Source: an uncultured Duganella sp.
Lineage (GTDB): Bacteria > Pseudomonadota > Gammaproteobacteria > Burkholderiales > Burkholderiaceae
Direction of reading: 5' to 3'
Length of the DNA stretch: 64,000 nt
NCBI GenBank assembly: GCA_946482635.1
Contig: CAMLSG010000001.1
Coordinates: 1-64,000, forward strand
The notes beneath the pieces were generated by a model that was not told the DNA's origin, searched no databases, and was given only the letters and a program-made list of their open reading frames with translations. This document shows, piece after piece, positions 22,535 through 31,518 of this stretch. Both the position numbers and the translations under genes were made by a program. Numbering within the stretch: position 1 is the stretch's first letter; the number at the start of each line of letters is the position of its first letter.

Positions 22535-23278
22535 GTGACTTTACAGCAGCCACCTAAGCGCATTTCCCAACAGCCGCAGGCGACAGCGGCTGCGGCGCCT
22601 GTGCTCGCACTGCGCGCCCATGGCAGCGGCGCCATGCCGCGCGTGCTGCCGTTCGCCACCTTCATTGTTTTCATCATCTTCGCCGACGTGCTTGAACGAT
22701 TCGGTGCGCACGCGAACACCATGCGCTGGCTGTATCCTGCCAAGATCGCGCTGGTGCTGGCCATGCTGCTGGCGTGGCGCAAGCACTACCGGGAGTTACG
22801 CGCATTGCCTGCACGGCGCGATGCATTCCTTGCTCTCGGCATCGGTGCCGGCGTCTTCGTGCTGTGGATTGCCCTCGATGCGAGCTGGATGCAAATTGGC
22901 GCGCCGCGCGGCTTCGATGCGCTAGGCAGCGATGGCCGCATCGACTGGCCGCTGGTGGCCGTGCGCGCTTTCGGCGCGGCGCTGGTGGTGCCCATGATGG
23001 AGGAACTATTCTGGCGTTCCTTTCTGTTGCGCTGGCTTGAACAGCGCGACTTCCTGTCACTGCGGCCGGCACGCTGCGGCATGCGCGCGGTGGCGATTTC
23101 TGTTCTTCTGTTCGGTATCGAACATAACTTGTGGCTGGCCGGCATCTTCGCTGGCCTTGCCTACACCTTGTTGTACATGCGCAGCGAAACGCTGTGGACT
23201 CCCATCCTGGGACATGCCGTGACGAACGGCCTGTTGGCTGCCTGGATCATGGTGACCGGCAGCTGGACCTATTGGTAG
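22535..23278 (+). CDS. CAAX-protease-related membrane protein of PEP-CTERM/EPS loci
   Basis: 247 residues from GTG 22535, with GGAAGG eight bases upstream; the longer frame from ATG 22487 has no ribosome site. A multi-pass CPBP (Abi/Rce1-like) membrane protease with MMEELFWRSFLLR (E156, E157, R161), H197 in GIEHNLW and H227/N231 in GHAVTN. This is the subgroup (TIGR03008 type) found with exosortases and exopolysaccharide genes. It sits directly before epsL. Its substrate is unknown. Confidence 0.83.
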   Translation: MTLQQPPKRISQQPQATAAAAPVLALRAHGSGAMPRVLPFATFIVFIIFADVLERFGAHANTMRWLYPAKIALVLAMLLAWRKHYRELRALPARRDAFLALGIGAGVFVLWIALDASWMQIGAPRGFDALGSDGRIDWPLVAVRAFGAALVVPMMEELFWRSFLLRWLEQRDFLSLRPARCGMRAVAISVLLFGIEHNLWLAGIFAGLAYTLLYMRSETLWTPILGHAVTNGLLAAWIMVTGSWTYW

Positions 23279-23301
23279 TGTTAAAAGAGGCTAAAAATAA
23301 T

Positions 23302-24489
23302 ATGCGCATCCTGCCAACTCCATTGGCGCTGGCTGCCGCACTGGCGTGCTGTCCTGCGCAGGCGGATATCAGCGAAACCTTCAAGCCCTTTATCAGCGTG
23401 GGGCAGACGTATGACGATAACCTGCTGCGCCTACCGGACAACACGCCGGACGGCATCCAGCGTTCGGACCGCGCCACGCAAGCCATTGCCGGCATTGCAC
23501 TGGACCGCCCGATCGGCCGCCAGAAAATTACCGGCCAGGCGAAAGTCTCGCGCGTGACTTTCGACCATTACGACCAGCTTGACTATAACGGCAAGGACTT
23601 CAGCCTGGACTGGGCCTGGGTGGTCGGCAATCATTTTGACGGCAATATCGGCGGCAGCTACCAGCAAGTGCTGACCCCGTTCAACGACTTCCACTCGGAA
23701 CAGCGCAACCTGCGCACCCAGCGCCGCGAATATGCCAACGGCGGCTGGCGCATGCATCCACGCTGGCGCATTTACACTGGCTTCCAGCGCGACCGCTTCG
23801 ACTACGAGCTGGAAGCGCAAAGCCTGAACAACCGCAAAGAGGACCGCAGCGAAGTCGGTATCGACTACCACGCATCGAGCGGCAGCAGGGTAGGCCTGGT
23901 GGCGCGGCATATCAAAGGCAATTTCCTGAATCCGCGCCGCATCGGCACTACCTTCCTCGACCAGAACTATACGCAGGACGAGCTGAAAGCCAATATCAAC
24001 TGGCTGTACAGCGACATCACGCAGTTGCAATTGCTGGCGGGCTACGCCAAGCGCAAGCACGATACCTTCACCGAGCGCGATACCAGCGGACTGAACGGCC
24101 GCGGCACCGTGAACTGGCGGCCGCGCAGCAAGCTGCGTTTCACCGCCGAGGCCTGGCGCGAATTTGCGGCGGTGGAGAGCATCGTGGTCAACAACAGCGT
24201 CAACAAGGGCGCCAGCCTCAATGCCACCTGGGACATCTCGGCCAAGGTGCAGGCCAATGCCGGCGTCAAGCGCGAGAAGCGGAAATTCGAACGCATGCCT
24301 TACGTCACCTTCGATGGTGACCCAAGCGATACCACGCGCAGCACCAATATCGGCGTGGTCTACCAGCCCTGGCGCAAGGTCCAGCTCAGCGTGACCGGCT
24401 TCAAGGACCGCCGTACCGGCACGCCGCTGATCGGCACCGGCAGCTACAAGGCAAAGGGCGTTTCATTCATGGCGACGGTGCAATTCTGA
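23302..24489 (+). CDS. epsL: Exopolysaccharide outer-membrane protein EpsL
   Basis: 395 residues from ATG 23302; the longer frame starts inside the upstream gene. Signal peptide MRILPTPLALAAALACCPAQA. The rest is a series of alternating, aromatic-ended beta-strands (about 16), ending in SFMATVQF with a terminal Phe typical of outer-membrane barrels. It matches the EpsL family of exosortase-B loci and probably forms the export channel or a partner of it in the outer membrane. It begins the epsL-epsI run. Confidence 0.85.
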   Translation: MRILPTPLALAAALACCPAQADISETFKPFISVGQTYDDNLLRLPDNTPDGIQRSDRATQAIAGIALDRPIGRQKITGQAKVSRVTFDHYDQLDYNGKDFSLDWAWVVGNHFDGNIGGSYQQVLTPFNDFHSEQRNLRTQRREYANGGWRMHPRWRIYTGFQRDRFDYELEAQSLNNRKEDRSEVGIDYHASSGSRVGLVARHIKGNFLNPRRIGTTFLDQNYTQDELKANINWLYSDITQLQLLAGYAKRKHDTFTERDTSGLNGRGTVNWRPRSKLRFTAEAWREFAAVESIVVNNSVNKGASLNATWDISAKVQANAGVKREKRKFERMPYVTFDGDPSDTTRSTNIGVVYQPWRKVQLSVTGFKDRRTGTPLIGTGSYKAKGVSFMATVQF

Positions 24490-24504
24490 TGACAAGGAGC
24501 GACG

Positions 24505-25887
24505 ATGACGGTAAACGATATTCCCTTGGTCTCCTTTTTCCAGCGTGTTCTCGATCCGCTGATCATCATGGGGATGCTGTACGCCACGTCGATGGTGTAT
24601 GGGGAGCCGTTTACCGGATACTCGCTGGTGCTGATGGTGCTGGCCTTCTTCATCTCGTCGGCGGTGTACCAGCACGTTGACCCTTACCGCACCTGGCGCA
24701 GCGGGCGCATCACGGCCTATGCGCGCGATATCTTCATGGGGTGGATCGTCACGGCAGTGATCCTGGTCTTCCTCGGCAACGTCAGTGGGCTGGCTTACCA
24801 CTACGACGAAGCGGTGGTGTTCAGCTGGTTCCTGGCAACGCCGTTCGCGCTCCTCATGAGCCACCTGGCGGCACGCCATGTCGGCACCGACCCGGCCAAG
24901 GAGAGCGAGGTGCGCTCGGTGGTGATTGTTGGCGCCAATGAAGTGGGCACGAAGTTTGCGGGCACGGTAGAGCGCATGCCCAACCTGTTCCTCAGCGTAC
25001 GCGGCTTCTTCGACGACCGCACGGCCGATCGCCGCAAATCGGGGCTGTCGCATCCGGTGCTGGGCAATATGGGCGATGTTGCCGGCTTCGTGCGCGACAA
25101 CCACATCAAGATGATTTTCATCAGCCAGCCCATCTCGGCGCAGCCGCGCATCCGCAAGCTGCTCGATGAATTGCAGGACACCACGGCTTCGGTCTATTTC
25201 CTGCCCGATATTTATGTGTTCGACCTGATGCAGGCGCGCTTCGACAGCGTGGGCGGCATGCCGGTGGTCGCGATTTGCGAAACCCCATTTGTCGGCTTCG
25301 ACGGCATCGTCAAGCGCGCCAGCGACGTGATCATCGGCAGTGCGATTCTGATGGCGCTGGCGCCGCTGATGCTGGTGATTGCCCTGGCAGTGTGGATCAG
25401 TTCGCCTGGTCCGGTGATTTTCCGCCAGCGCCGCTATGGCCTGTATGGCGAGGAAATCATCGTCTACAAATTCCGCTCGATGCGCGTGACTGAGGATGGT
25501 CCGGTGGTGCGCCAAGCCACCGCCCACGATTCGCGCATCACGAAGATCGGCGCCTTCCTGCGCCGCACCTCGCTTGATGAATTGCCGCAGTTTATCAACG
25601 TGCTGCAAGGATCGATGAGCATTGTCGGGCCACGCCCGCATGCCGTTGCCCACAACGAACAATACCGCAAGCTAATCAAGGGCTATATGTTGCGCCACAA
25701 GGTCAAGCCGGGCATTACCGGCTGGGCCCAGGTCAACGGCCTGCGTGGTGAAACGGAGACCCTGGAAAAGATGGAGGCGCGTATCCGCTATGACCTGGAC
25801 TACCTGCGCCACTGGTCGCTGTGGCTCGACCTGTGGATCATATTGCGGACAGTCAAGGTGGTGATGAACCGGCAAAACGCGTACTGA
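24505..25887 (+). CDS. Undecaprenyl-phosphate sugar-1-phosphate transferase (WcaJ/EpsB type)
   Basis: 460 residues, AAGGAG ribosome site. Four or five N-terminal membrane helices, a CoA-binding-like middle domain (SVVIVGANEVGTKFAG), another helix near 275 and the bacterial sugar transferase domain with KRASDVIIGSA, GPVIFRQRRYG, YKFRSMRV, RRTSLDELPQFINVLQG and MSIVGPRPHA. It loads the first sugar phosphate, usually glucose, on undecaprenyl phosphate to start repeat-unit assembly at the inner membrane. The first sugar is not certain. Confidence 0.9.
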   Translation: MTVNDIPLVSFFQRVLDPLIIMGMLYATSMVYGEPFTGYSLVLMVLAFFISSAVYQHVDPYRTWRSGRITAYARDIFMGWIVTAVILVFLGNVSGLAYHYDEAVVFSWFLATPFALLMSHLAARHVGTDPAKESEVRSVVIVGANEVGTKFAGTVERMPNLFLSVRGFFDDRTADRRKSGLSHPVLGNMGDVAGFVRDNHIKMIFISQPISAQPRIRKLLDELQDTTASVYFLPDIYVFDLMQARFDSVGGMPVVAICETPFVGFDGIVKRASDVIIGSAILMALAPLMLVIALAVWISSPGPVIFRQRRYGLYGEEIIVYKFRSMRVTEDGPVVRQATAHDSRITKIGAFLRRTSLDELPQFINVLQGSMSIVGPRPHAVAHNEQYRKLIKGYMLRHKVKPGITGWAQVNGLRGETETLEKMEARIRYDLDYLRHWSLWLDLWIILRTVKVVMNRQNAY

Positions 25888-25896
25888 GTCAATCGT

Positions 25897-25911
25897 GCGC
25901 GCTTGGCGCGC
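25897..25911. repeat. Short GC hairpin before epsD
   Basis: GCGCGC-TTG-GCGCGC, a 6-bp stem in the 60-base gap between the sugar transferase gene and epsD. It could slow RNA decay or set relative expression; no T-run follows. Confidence 0.3.
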
Positions 25912-25947
25912 TATTAGAATGAGTTGCAACAGTCGAGGGAGGATATT

Positions 25948-26829
25948 TTGAAGCACATCAACCCGAATATGGCTTTCGCGGGCATGCTGGTTGTCCTCGT
26001 TTCCGCCTGCAATAGCAAGGTGGAACAGAAACCAGGCCAGGCGTTGGCCAATGTCAACGGTGAGGAAATCACCGTGATGCAATTGAACGACGAACTGTCG
26101 CGCAGCAATGCTCCAGCCACGCAACAGGAAGCCGCGCGCAAGCAGGCGCTGGAGGCGCTGATCGACCGCCAGTTGCTGATCAGTGAAGCGGCCAAGGAGA
26201 AAGTCGACCGCGACCCGCGCGTGGTGCAGGCAATCGAAAGGGCACGCTCCGTCATCCTGGCGCAAGCCTATATGCAGAAGCGCCTGGGCACGCCGGCCAA
26301 GCCGACTGCGGCCGAGGTGGAAGCCTACTACAGCCAGAACCCGCAATTCTTCGCGCAGCGCAAGCATTTCGACATGCGTGAAATCATCTTGCCGACACGC
26401 GAGGTGAACGACGAATTGAAGGCGGTAATGGACAAGACCCGTTCGCTCGACGACGTCGCCGCCTGGCTCGACCAGCACAAGGTCAAGTACCAGAAGGCGC
26501 AACTGAGCCGCAGCGGATCGGAGCTGCCGCCCGAACTGTCGGCCAAGCTGCTGGCGCTGGCGAAAGGGCAGCTGTTCATCGTTCGCGAAGGCGAGCGCAG
26601 CATGCTGGTCACGATCGCCGATATCCGCTCCTCTCCGGTGGAACTGGATGCGGCACGGCCGCAGATCGAGCAATACCTGGTCGCCAAGAAAGGCAAGGAA
26701 TCGGCGGAAGAAGAAGTCAAGCGCCTGCGCGCCAGCGCCAAGATTGCCTATATCAACCAGCCCTCGCCGGTAGCTGACGCGGGCGCCCCAGCCACCGCCC
26801 TGGAACGCGGTGTGGCTGGCCTGAAATAA
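25948..26829 (+). CDS. epsD: EpsD-type peptidyl-prolyl isomerase lipoprotein
   Basis: 293 residues from TTG 25948, which has GAGGGAGG five bases upstream; an earlier TTG at 25924 lies before that site. The N-terminus is a lipoprotein signal with lipobox VSAC. SurA/PpiC-like layout: N-terminal chaperone helices (VNGEEITVMQLNDELSR, ALEALIDRQLLISEA), a shortened parvulin-like domain (MREIILPTREVNDELKAVM) and a C-terminal helix. It probably assists folding of EPS export proteins in the periplasm. Confidence 0.85.
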   Translation: MKHINPNMAFAGMLVVLVSACNSKVEQKPGQALANVNGEEITVMQLNDELSRSNAPATQQEAARKQALEALIDRQLLISEAAKEKVDRDPRVVQAIERARSVILAQAYMQKRLGTPAKPTAAEVEAYYSQNPQFFAQRKHFDMREIILPTREVNDELKAVMDKTRSLDDVAAWLDQHKVKYQKAQLSRSGSELPPELSAKLLALAKGQLFIVREGERSMLVTIADIRSSPVELDAARPQIEQYLVAKKGKESAEEEVKRLRASAKIAYINQPSPVADAGAPATALERGVAGLK

Positions 26830-26849
26830 AACCAGATCGAGGAGCAATC

Positions 26850-27641
26850 ATGAAACGACTACTGATGTGGATGGTGGCGATGGCATTCGCGCTCGGCGCA
26901 GGTATGGCACAGGCGGCCGACCTGACCCTGGGTGCAGGGGACGTGATCAAGGCTTCCGTGTTCGGCAATCCGGACATGGCGACCGAGACGCGGGTCAGCG
27001 AATCGGGCAAGATCACTTTCCCGTTGCTGGGGGAAGTCAAGGTGAGCGGGATGACGGTGCAGCAGGCCGAGCGCGCCATCGGCGAGCAGCTGGTGAAGAA
27101 GGGCTACCTGAAAACAGCCCAGGTCAGCATCATCGTGTCGCAGATCCAGAGCGCGCAAGTGTCGGTGCTGGGCATGGTGAACCGGCCCGGGCGTTATCCG
27201 CTCGATGGCGGCAAGCGCGGTGTGATGGACATGCTGGCGCAAGCCGGCGGCTTCAATGCCGATGGCGGCGATACGGTGAGCGTGGTGCGTACCCGCGATG
27301 GCAAGACCACCAAGACCGTGATCGACGTGGTCGACATGGTGCGCAATGGGGCGCTGGACAAGGAGATCGAACTGGGGCCCAACGATGTGATCTATGCCGA
27401 ACGTTCGCCGCGCTTCTACATCTATGGCGAAGTGCAGCGCCCCGGTTCCTTCCGGCTGGAGCGCACCATGACCGTCAGCCAGGCGCTGGCAGTCGGCGGC
27501 GGCCTGACCCCGCGCGGCACTGAAAGCGGCATCAAGATCAAGCGCCGTAGCGGCGACGGTTCGGTGCAGGTGATCGCCGCCAAGAACGAGGACGTGGTGC
27601 AGACCGACGACGTCATCTTCATCAAGGAAAGCTGGTTCTAA
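26850..27641 (+). CDS. epsE: Polysaccharide export protein EpsE (Wza-like)
   Basis: 263 residues, signal peptide cleaved after MAQAA, ribosome site GAGGAG. Poly_export domain (LTLGAGDVIKASVFGNPDM, GKITFPLLGEVKVSGMTVQQ) followed by two SLBB domains (VSVLGMVNRPGRYPLDGG and FYIYGEVQRPGSFRLERTM). No lipobox Cys is seen, unlike E. coli Wza. It should form the periplasmic/outer-membrane conduit for the polymer, working with EpsF and EpsL. Confidence 0.92.
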   Translation: MKRLLMWMVAMAFALGAGMAQAADLTLGAGDVIKASVFGNPDMATETRVSESGKITFPLLGEVKVSGMTVQQAERAIGEQLVKKGYLKTAQVSIIVSQIQSAQVSVLGMVNRPGRYPLDGGKRGVMDMLAQAGGFNADGGDTVSVVRTRDGKTTKTVIDVVDMVRNGALDKEIELGPNDVIYAERSPRFYIYGEVQRPGSFRLERTMTVSQALAVGGGLTPRGTESGIKIKRRSGDGSVQVIAAKNEDVVQTDDVIFIKESWF

Positions 27642-27650
27642 GGAGGTGTT

Positions 27651-29057
27651 ATGAATTTCGCCCAGTTTTTGCTGATCCTCCAGGCGCGCAAGAAGATCGT
27701 GCTGCTGACCTTGCTGGTCACGGTGGCCGCCACCCTCGTAGTCAGCCTGCTGCTGCCCAAGACGTATGAGGCGACCAGTTCGCTGGTGATGAATTACAAG
27801 GGCGTCGACCCGCTGACCGGCATGGCCTTGCCAGGCCAGCTCATGCCCGGCTACATGGCAACCCAGATCGACATCATCAGCAGCAAGAATGTCGCGCTGC
27901 GCGTGGTGGACCAGCTCAAGCTGGCCGAAAGCCCAGCCGTCATCGCCCAGTTCAATGAGTCGACCGGCGGCAAGGGCACGGTGCGCGACTGGCTGGCCGA
28001 CCTGCTGCAAAAGAAGCTGGACATCGTGCCGGCCAAGGAAAGCTCGGTGCTGAACGTGACCTTCAAGGCGTCCGACCCGCAGTTCGCGGCGGCGGTGGCC
28101 AATGCCTTTGCCGACGAATACCAGAAGATCAATGTGCAGCTCAAGGTGGAACCGATGAAGAAGGCCACCAACTACTTCAATTCCCAGTTGAAAGTGTTGC
28201 GCGATAACCTGGAAGTGGCACAGGCCAAGCTGTCCAAGTACCAGCAGGAGCACGGCATCGTCAGCGTCGACAACCGGCTCGATGTCGAATCGATGCGCCT
28301 GAATGATCTGTCGGCGCAACTGGTGGCGGCGCAGTCGCAGGCGATGGAAGCCAACTCGCGCCAGGCAGTGGCGCACGGCTCGGGCAACACCTCGCCCGAT
28401 GTGACGGCCAGCCCGGTGGTGCAGAACCTGCGCGTCAACCTGGCGCAGCAGGAATCCAAGCTGGCGGAAATGGGGCAGCGCCTGGGCCGCAACCATCCGC
28501 AATACCAGAGCGCGGCGGCCGAAGTGGCGCGCCTGCGGGCCGGGTTGAACGAGCAGACCGCCCTGGTCACTTCTTCGGTCAGCAACAACGCCAATGTCTT
28601 TGCCCAGCGTGAGGCAGCGCTGCGCACGGCGCTGGCCGACCAGAAAACCAAAGTACTGCAGCTGAATCGCCAGCGCGACGAAATGAATGTGCTGAACAAG
28701 GATGTCGAGAGCGCCCAGCGCGCCTTCGACAATGCCTCGCAGCGTTCGTCGCAGACCCGCATCGAGGGCGGCAACGACCAATCCGACGTGTCGGTGCTGA
28801 ACCCGGCCGTGCCGCCGATCGAGCCGGCCGGTCCGCGCGTGGTGCTGAACACCGTGCTGTCACTGCTGCTGGGCGGCATGCTGGGCATCGGCATTGCCAT
28901 GCTGTCCGAGATGTTCGATCGCCGCGTGCGGTCGGAAGCCGACCTGGCCGAAGTCGTCCGCATTCCGGTGCTGGCCACGATCGACTGGAATCCGCCGCGC
29001 CAGCGCCGCTTCGGCCTGCCGCACCTGCATGCGCCGCGCACGCTGCGGCTGAACTGA
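27651..29057 (+). CDS. epsF: Chain-length determinant protein EpsF (Wzz/PCP type)
   Basis: 468 residues, with AAGGAGG eight bases before the ATG. A Wzz domain with membrane helices near 15-38 and 402-422 around a large periplasmic coiled-coil part (NYFNSQLKVLRDNLEVAQAKL, QQESKLAEMGQRLG). Pro-rich VPPIEPAGPRVVLN before the second helix is typical. The short cytoplasmic tail DRRVRSEADLAEVVRIPVLATIDW meets the ATPase EpsG encoded next. It controls polymer length and export. Confidence 0.92.
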   Translation: MNFAQFLLILQARKKIVLLTLLVTVAATLVVSLLLPKTYEATSSLVMNYKGVDPLTGMALPGQLMPGYMATQIDIISSKNVALRVVDQLKLAESPAVIAQFNESTGGKGTVRDWLADLLQKKLDIVPAKESSVLNVTFKASDPQFAAAVANAFADEYQKINVQLKVEPMKKATNYFNSQLKVLRDNLEVAQAKLSKYQQEHGIVSVDNRLDVESMRLNDLSAQLVAAQSQAMEANSRQAVAHGSGNTSPDVTASPVVQNLRVNLAQQESKLAEMGQRLGRNHPQYQSAAAEVARLRAGLNEQTALVTSSVSNNANVFAQREAALRTALADQKTKVLQLNRQRDEMNVLNKDVESAQRAFDNASQRSSQTRIEGGNDQSDVSVLNPAVPPIEPAGPRVVLNTVLSLLLGGMLGIGIAMLSEMFDRRVRSEADLAEVVRIPVLATIDWNPPRQRRFGLPHLHAPRTLRLN

Positions 29058-29067
29058 GGAGGAGCTG

Positions 29068-29940
29068 ATGAACAGCCCATTGCATTTCAATCCCGCCTCG
29101 CCGCATGGCGTGGGCGATGCGACGATCGGCGCCTTGCTGCAGGAAGCGGGCAAGCTGACGCCGGAGAACACCGATGCCGTGCTGCGCATGCAGGAAGAAA
29201 CCGGGGTCCGCTTCGGCGAGGCGGCGCAGGCGCTGGGCATGGTCAGCGCCGCCGACATCCAGCAGGTGCTGGCGCGCCAGTTCGACTATCCCTATATCCC
29301 GACGGGTGAAAAGTACTTCTCTTCGCGCCTGGTGGCGGCCTACGATCCGTTCAGCCGGCAAGTCGAGATGCTGCGTGCGGTGCGCGGCCAGCTGATGCTG
29401 CGCTGGTTCGCGCGCGGCCACAAGTCGCTGGCCATCGTCGGCGTCGAGCCGGGTTCCGGCACCAGCCTGTTTGCCGCCAACCTGGCCGTGGTGTTTTCCC
29501 AGCTCGGGCAGAACACGCTGCTGGTCGACGCCAACCTGCGCCAGCCATCGCAGCATGAGATCTTCAACCTGCAGGGCAAGACCGGCCTGTCCGACATGCT
29601 GGCCGGGCGCGCCACCATGGGGGCGGTGACGCGCATCGAAGCCTTCGAATCGCTGGCCGTGCTGGGCGCGGGCACGCTGCCGCCCAATCCGGCCGAACTG
29701 TTGGCGCGCAAGGATTTCACCGGCCTCAACGCCCAGCTCGAAGCCCTGCATGACGTGGTGCTGTATGACACCTCGGACGTGCTGACCGCCCATGACTCGT
29801 TGCCGGTGATGGCGCGCGCCCACGGCGTGCTGCTGGTGGTGCACAGGAATGCCACCTCGCTCTACGATGTGGCGGCGCTCAGCGAGCAGGTGCGCTATGC
29901 CGGCGCCGAGGTCGTCGGTTCGGTGCTGCTGGAGTTCTGA
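29068..29940 (+). CDS. epsG: EpsG chain-length ATPase/tyrosine-kinase-like protein with MshEN-like N-terminus
   Basis: 290 residues, ribosome site GAGGAG. Residues about 19-80 contain two repeats (IGALLQEAGKLTPENTDAVL.. and RFGEAAQALGMVSAADIQQV..) that resemble the 24-residue MshEN motif for c-di-GMP. Residues 118-290 are a MinD/BY-kinase fold. The P-loop GVEPGSGTS (125-133) has no Lys before Ser; D154 lies in LLVDANLR and VVLYDTSD forms the Walker B region. No C-terminal Tyr cluster is present. It should pair with EpsF, perhaps as a nucleotide-regulated switch instead of a full kinase. Confidence 0.87.
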   Translation: MNSPLHFNPASPHGVGDATIGALLQEAGKLTPENTDAVLRMQEETGVRFGEAAQALGMVSAADIQQVLARQFDYPYIPTGEKYFSSRLVAAYDPFSRQVEMLRAVRGQLMLRWFARGHKSLAIVGVEPGSGTSLFAANLAVVFSQLGQNTLLVDANLRQPSQHEIFNLQGKTGLSDMLAGRATMGAVTRIEAFESLAVLGAGTLPPNPAELLARKDFTGLNAQLEALHDVVLYDTSDVLTAHDSLPVMARAHGVLLVVHRNATSLYDVAALSEQVRYAGAEVVGSVLLEF

Positions 29941-29941
29941 C

Positions 29942-30826
29942 GTGGATCCGGGCCTGGCCATTCGCCCGCAACCGGCCGCGCGTGCGGCCTTGCGCGACGC
30001 GCTGCCCGACTGGCTGCCGGTGGTGGCCGGCATGCTGGTGCTGTATGTGCCCACTTTCTATCGCCTGTTTACCGGCCTGTGGGCTACCGAGGAACAGGCG
30101 CACGGGCCCATCATCCTGCTGCTTGCACTGTGGCTGATGTACCGGCAATGGCCGGCCATGCTGGCGCGCGCCGATGGCCAGCCGTCCGCTGCGGGCTGGC
30201 CGGTGCTGGGCGTGGGCCTGCTGGCTTATATCCTGGGCCGCTCGCAAGGCATCATTGCGTTCGAGATCGCCTCCTTCATCCTGCTGCTGGCCGCCGTGCT
30301 GATGCTCAAGTGCGGGCGTGGCGCGCTGCGCGTGCAGTGGTTTGCCTTCTTCTTCATGGCCTTCATGGTGCCTTTGCCCGGTCCGCTGGTCGGCATGCTG
30401 ACCATGCCGATGAAGATGGCGGTGTCCTGGGCCACCGAGCACCTGCTGTATGCGGCTGGCTATCCCATCGCGCGCAGCGGCGTGATCCTGCAGGTGGGGC
30501 AGTACCAGCTGCTGGTGGCCGATGCGTGCGCGGGCCTGCAGACCCTGCTCACGCTGGAGGCGCTAGGCCTGTTCTACCTGAACGTGGTGCGGCACTCGTC
30601 GGCCTTCCGCAATGTGGCGCTGGCCTTGCTGATCATCCCGATTTCATTCACCGCCAACGTGATCCGCGTGATCACGCTGTCGCTGGTGACCTATTACCTC
30701 GGCGACGCGGCGGGGCAGGGCTTCCTGCACGGCTTTGCCGGCATGGTGCTATTCATCACGGCGCTGCTGCTGATTATCGGCGTGGACGCCTTCCTGCAAT
30801 GGTTCGTCAGGTGGCGCAACTCATGA
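29942..30826 (+). CDS. xrtB: Exosortase B
   Basis: 294 residues from GTG 29942, one base after the epsG stop; a longer open frame runs into epsG. Seven or eight membrane helices. The transpeptidase triad of exosortases is visible: C196 in ADACAGLQTLL, R242 in ANVIRVITLS and H263 in FLHGFAG. It recognises PEP-CTERM sorting signals and processes exported proteins at the membrane. Partner EpsI overlaps its 3' end. Candidate substrates in this window are encoded at 18180, 53987 and 60579 (minus strand). Confidence 0.92.
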   Translation: MDPGLAIRPQPAARAALRDALPDWLPVVAGMLVLYVPTFYRLFTGLWATEEQAHGPIILLLALWLMYRQWPAMLARADGQPSAAGWPVLGVGLLAYILGRSQGIIAFEIASFILLLAAVLMLKCGRGALRVQWFAFFFMAFMVPLPGPLVGMLTMPMKMAVSWATEHLLYAAGYPIARSGVILQVGQYQLLVADACAGLQTLLTLEALGLFYLNVVRHSSAFRNVALALLIIPISFTANVIRVITLSLVTYYLGDAAGQGFLHGFAGMVLFITALLLIIGVDAFLQWFVRWRNS

Positions 30827-31509
30827 AAAAATCAATGATGGTGAGCGTGGTGCTGGGCGCGCTGATGGTGTGCTCCGCTGCGGCGACGCTGGCGCTGACG
30901 CCGACCGCGCGCATGGCCGATGCCGCGGGCCGTTTCAGCCTGGAGCAGCTGGTGCCGCGCACGTTCGGCGAATGGCAGGTCGATACGCGGGTGATGCCCT
31001 TGCAGGTCGATCCCGCGACGCAGGCCAAGCTGGACAAGATCTACAACCAGACCCTTGGCCGCACCTATGTCAACCGCAGCGGCGAGCGCATCATGCTGTC
31101 GATCGCCTACGGCGGCGACCAGAGCGACAATATGGGCGTGCACAAGCCGGAGGTGTGCTATACGGCGCAGGGCTTCACGGTGCGCGATGGCCAGAAAGGC
31201 AGTCTCGATACGGGACTTGGCGTGCTGCCGGTGAAGCGCCTGTTTGCCGTTGCCGGCGCGCGCCAGGAGCCGATCACTTACTGGATCACGGTCGGGCACA
31301 AGGCGACCATGCCGGGCGTCGAGCAGCGCTTGCAGGAATTGCGTTACGGCTTGAGCGGCACGGTGCCGGACGGAATGCTGGTCCGGGTGTCGAGCATCAG
31401 CGCCGATTCCGCCCCGGCTTACGCCTTGCATGACCAGTTCGTGCGTGCGCTGCTGTCGGCGCTCGACAAGCCCGCGCGCGAGCGCCTGGTCGGCGTGTTC
31501 GAAGAGTAG
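30823..31509 (+). CDS. epsI: Exosortase-B-associated protein EpsI
   Basis: 228 residues; the ATG overlaps the xrtB stop as ATGA, showing translational coupling. One N-terminal membrane helix or signal, then the EpsI domain: FGEWQVDTRVMPLQVDP, SIAYGGDQSDNMGVHKPEVCYTAQGF with the conserved CYT, and PITYWITVGHKATM. EpsI proteins are fused to or encoded beside exosortases; their biochemical role is not settled. The longer frame starting at 30079 in xrtB is an artefact. Confidence 0.9.
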   Translation: MKKSMMVSVVLGALMVCSAAATLALTPTARMADAAGRFSLEQLVPRTFGEWQVDTRVMPLQVDPATQAKLDKIYNQTLGRTYVNRSGERIMLSIAYGGDQSDNMGVHKPEVCYTAQGFTVRDGQKGSLDTGLGVLPVKRLFAVAGARQEPITYWITVGHKATMPGVEQRLQELRYGLSGTVPDGMLVRVSSISADSAPAYALHDQFVRALLSALDKPARERLVGVFEE

Positions 31510-31518
31510 GGGGAGACG

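Noticed and set aside
26859..28781. Minus-strand open frame of 640 codons opposite epsE and epsF
   Set aside because: Crosses two well-identified plus-strand genes and has no homology features.
30079..30822. Plus-strand extension of the epsI frame into xrtB
   Set aside because: The xrtB frame has the full exosortase triad; epsI starts at 30823 with signal-like helix.
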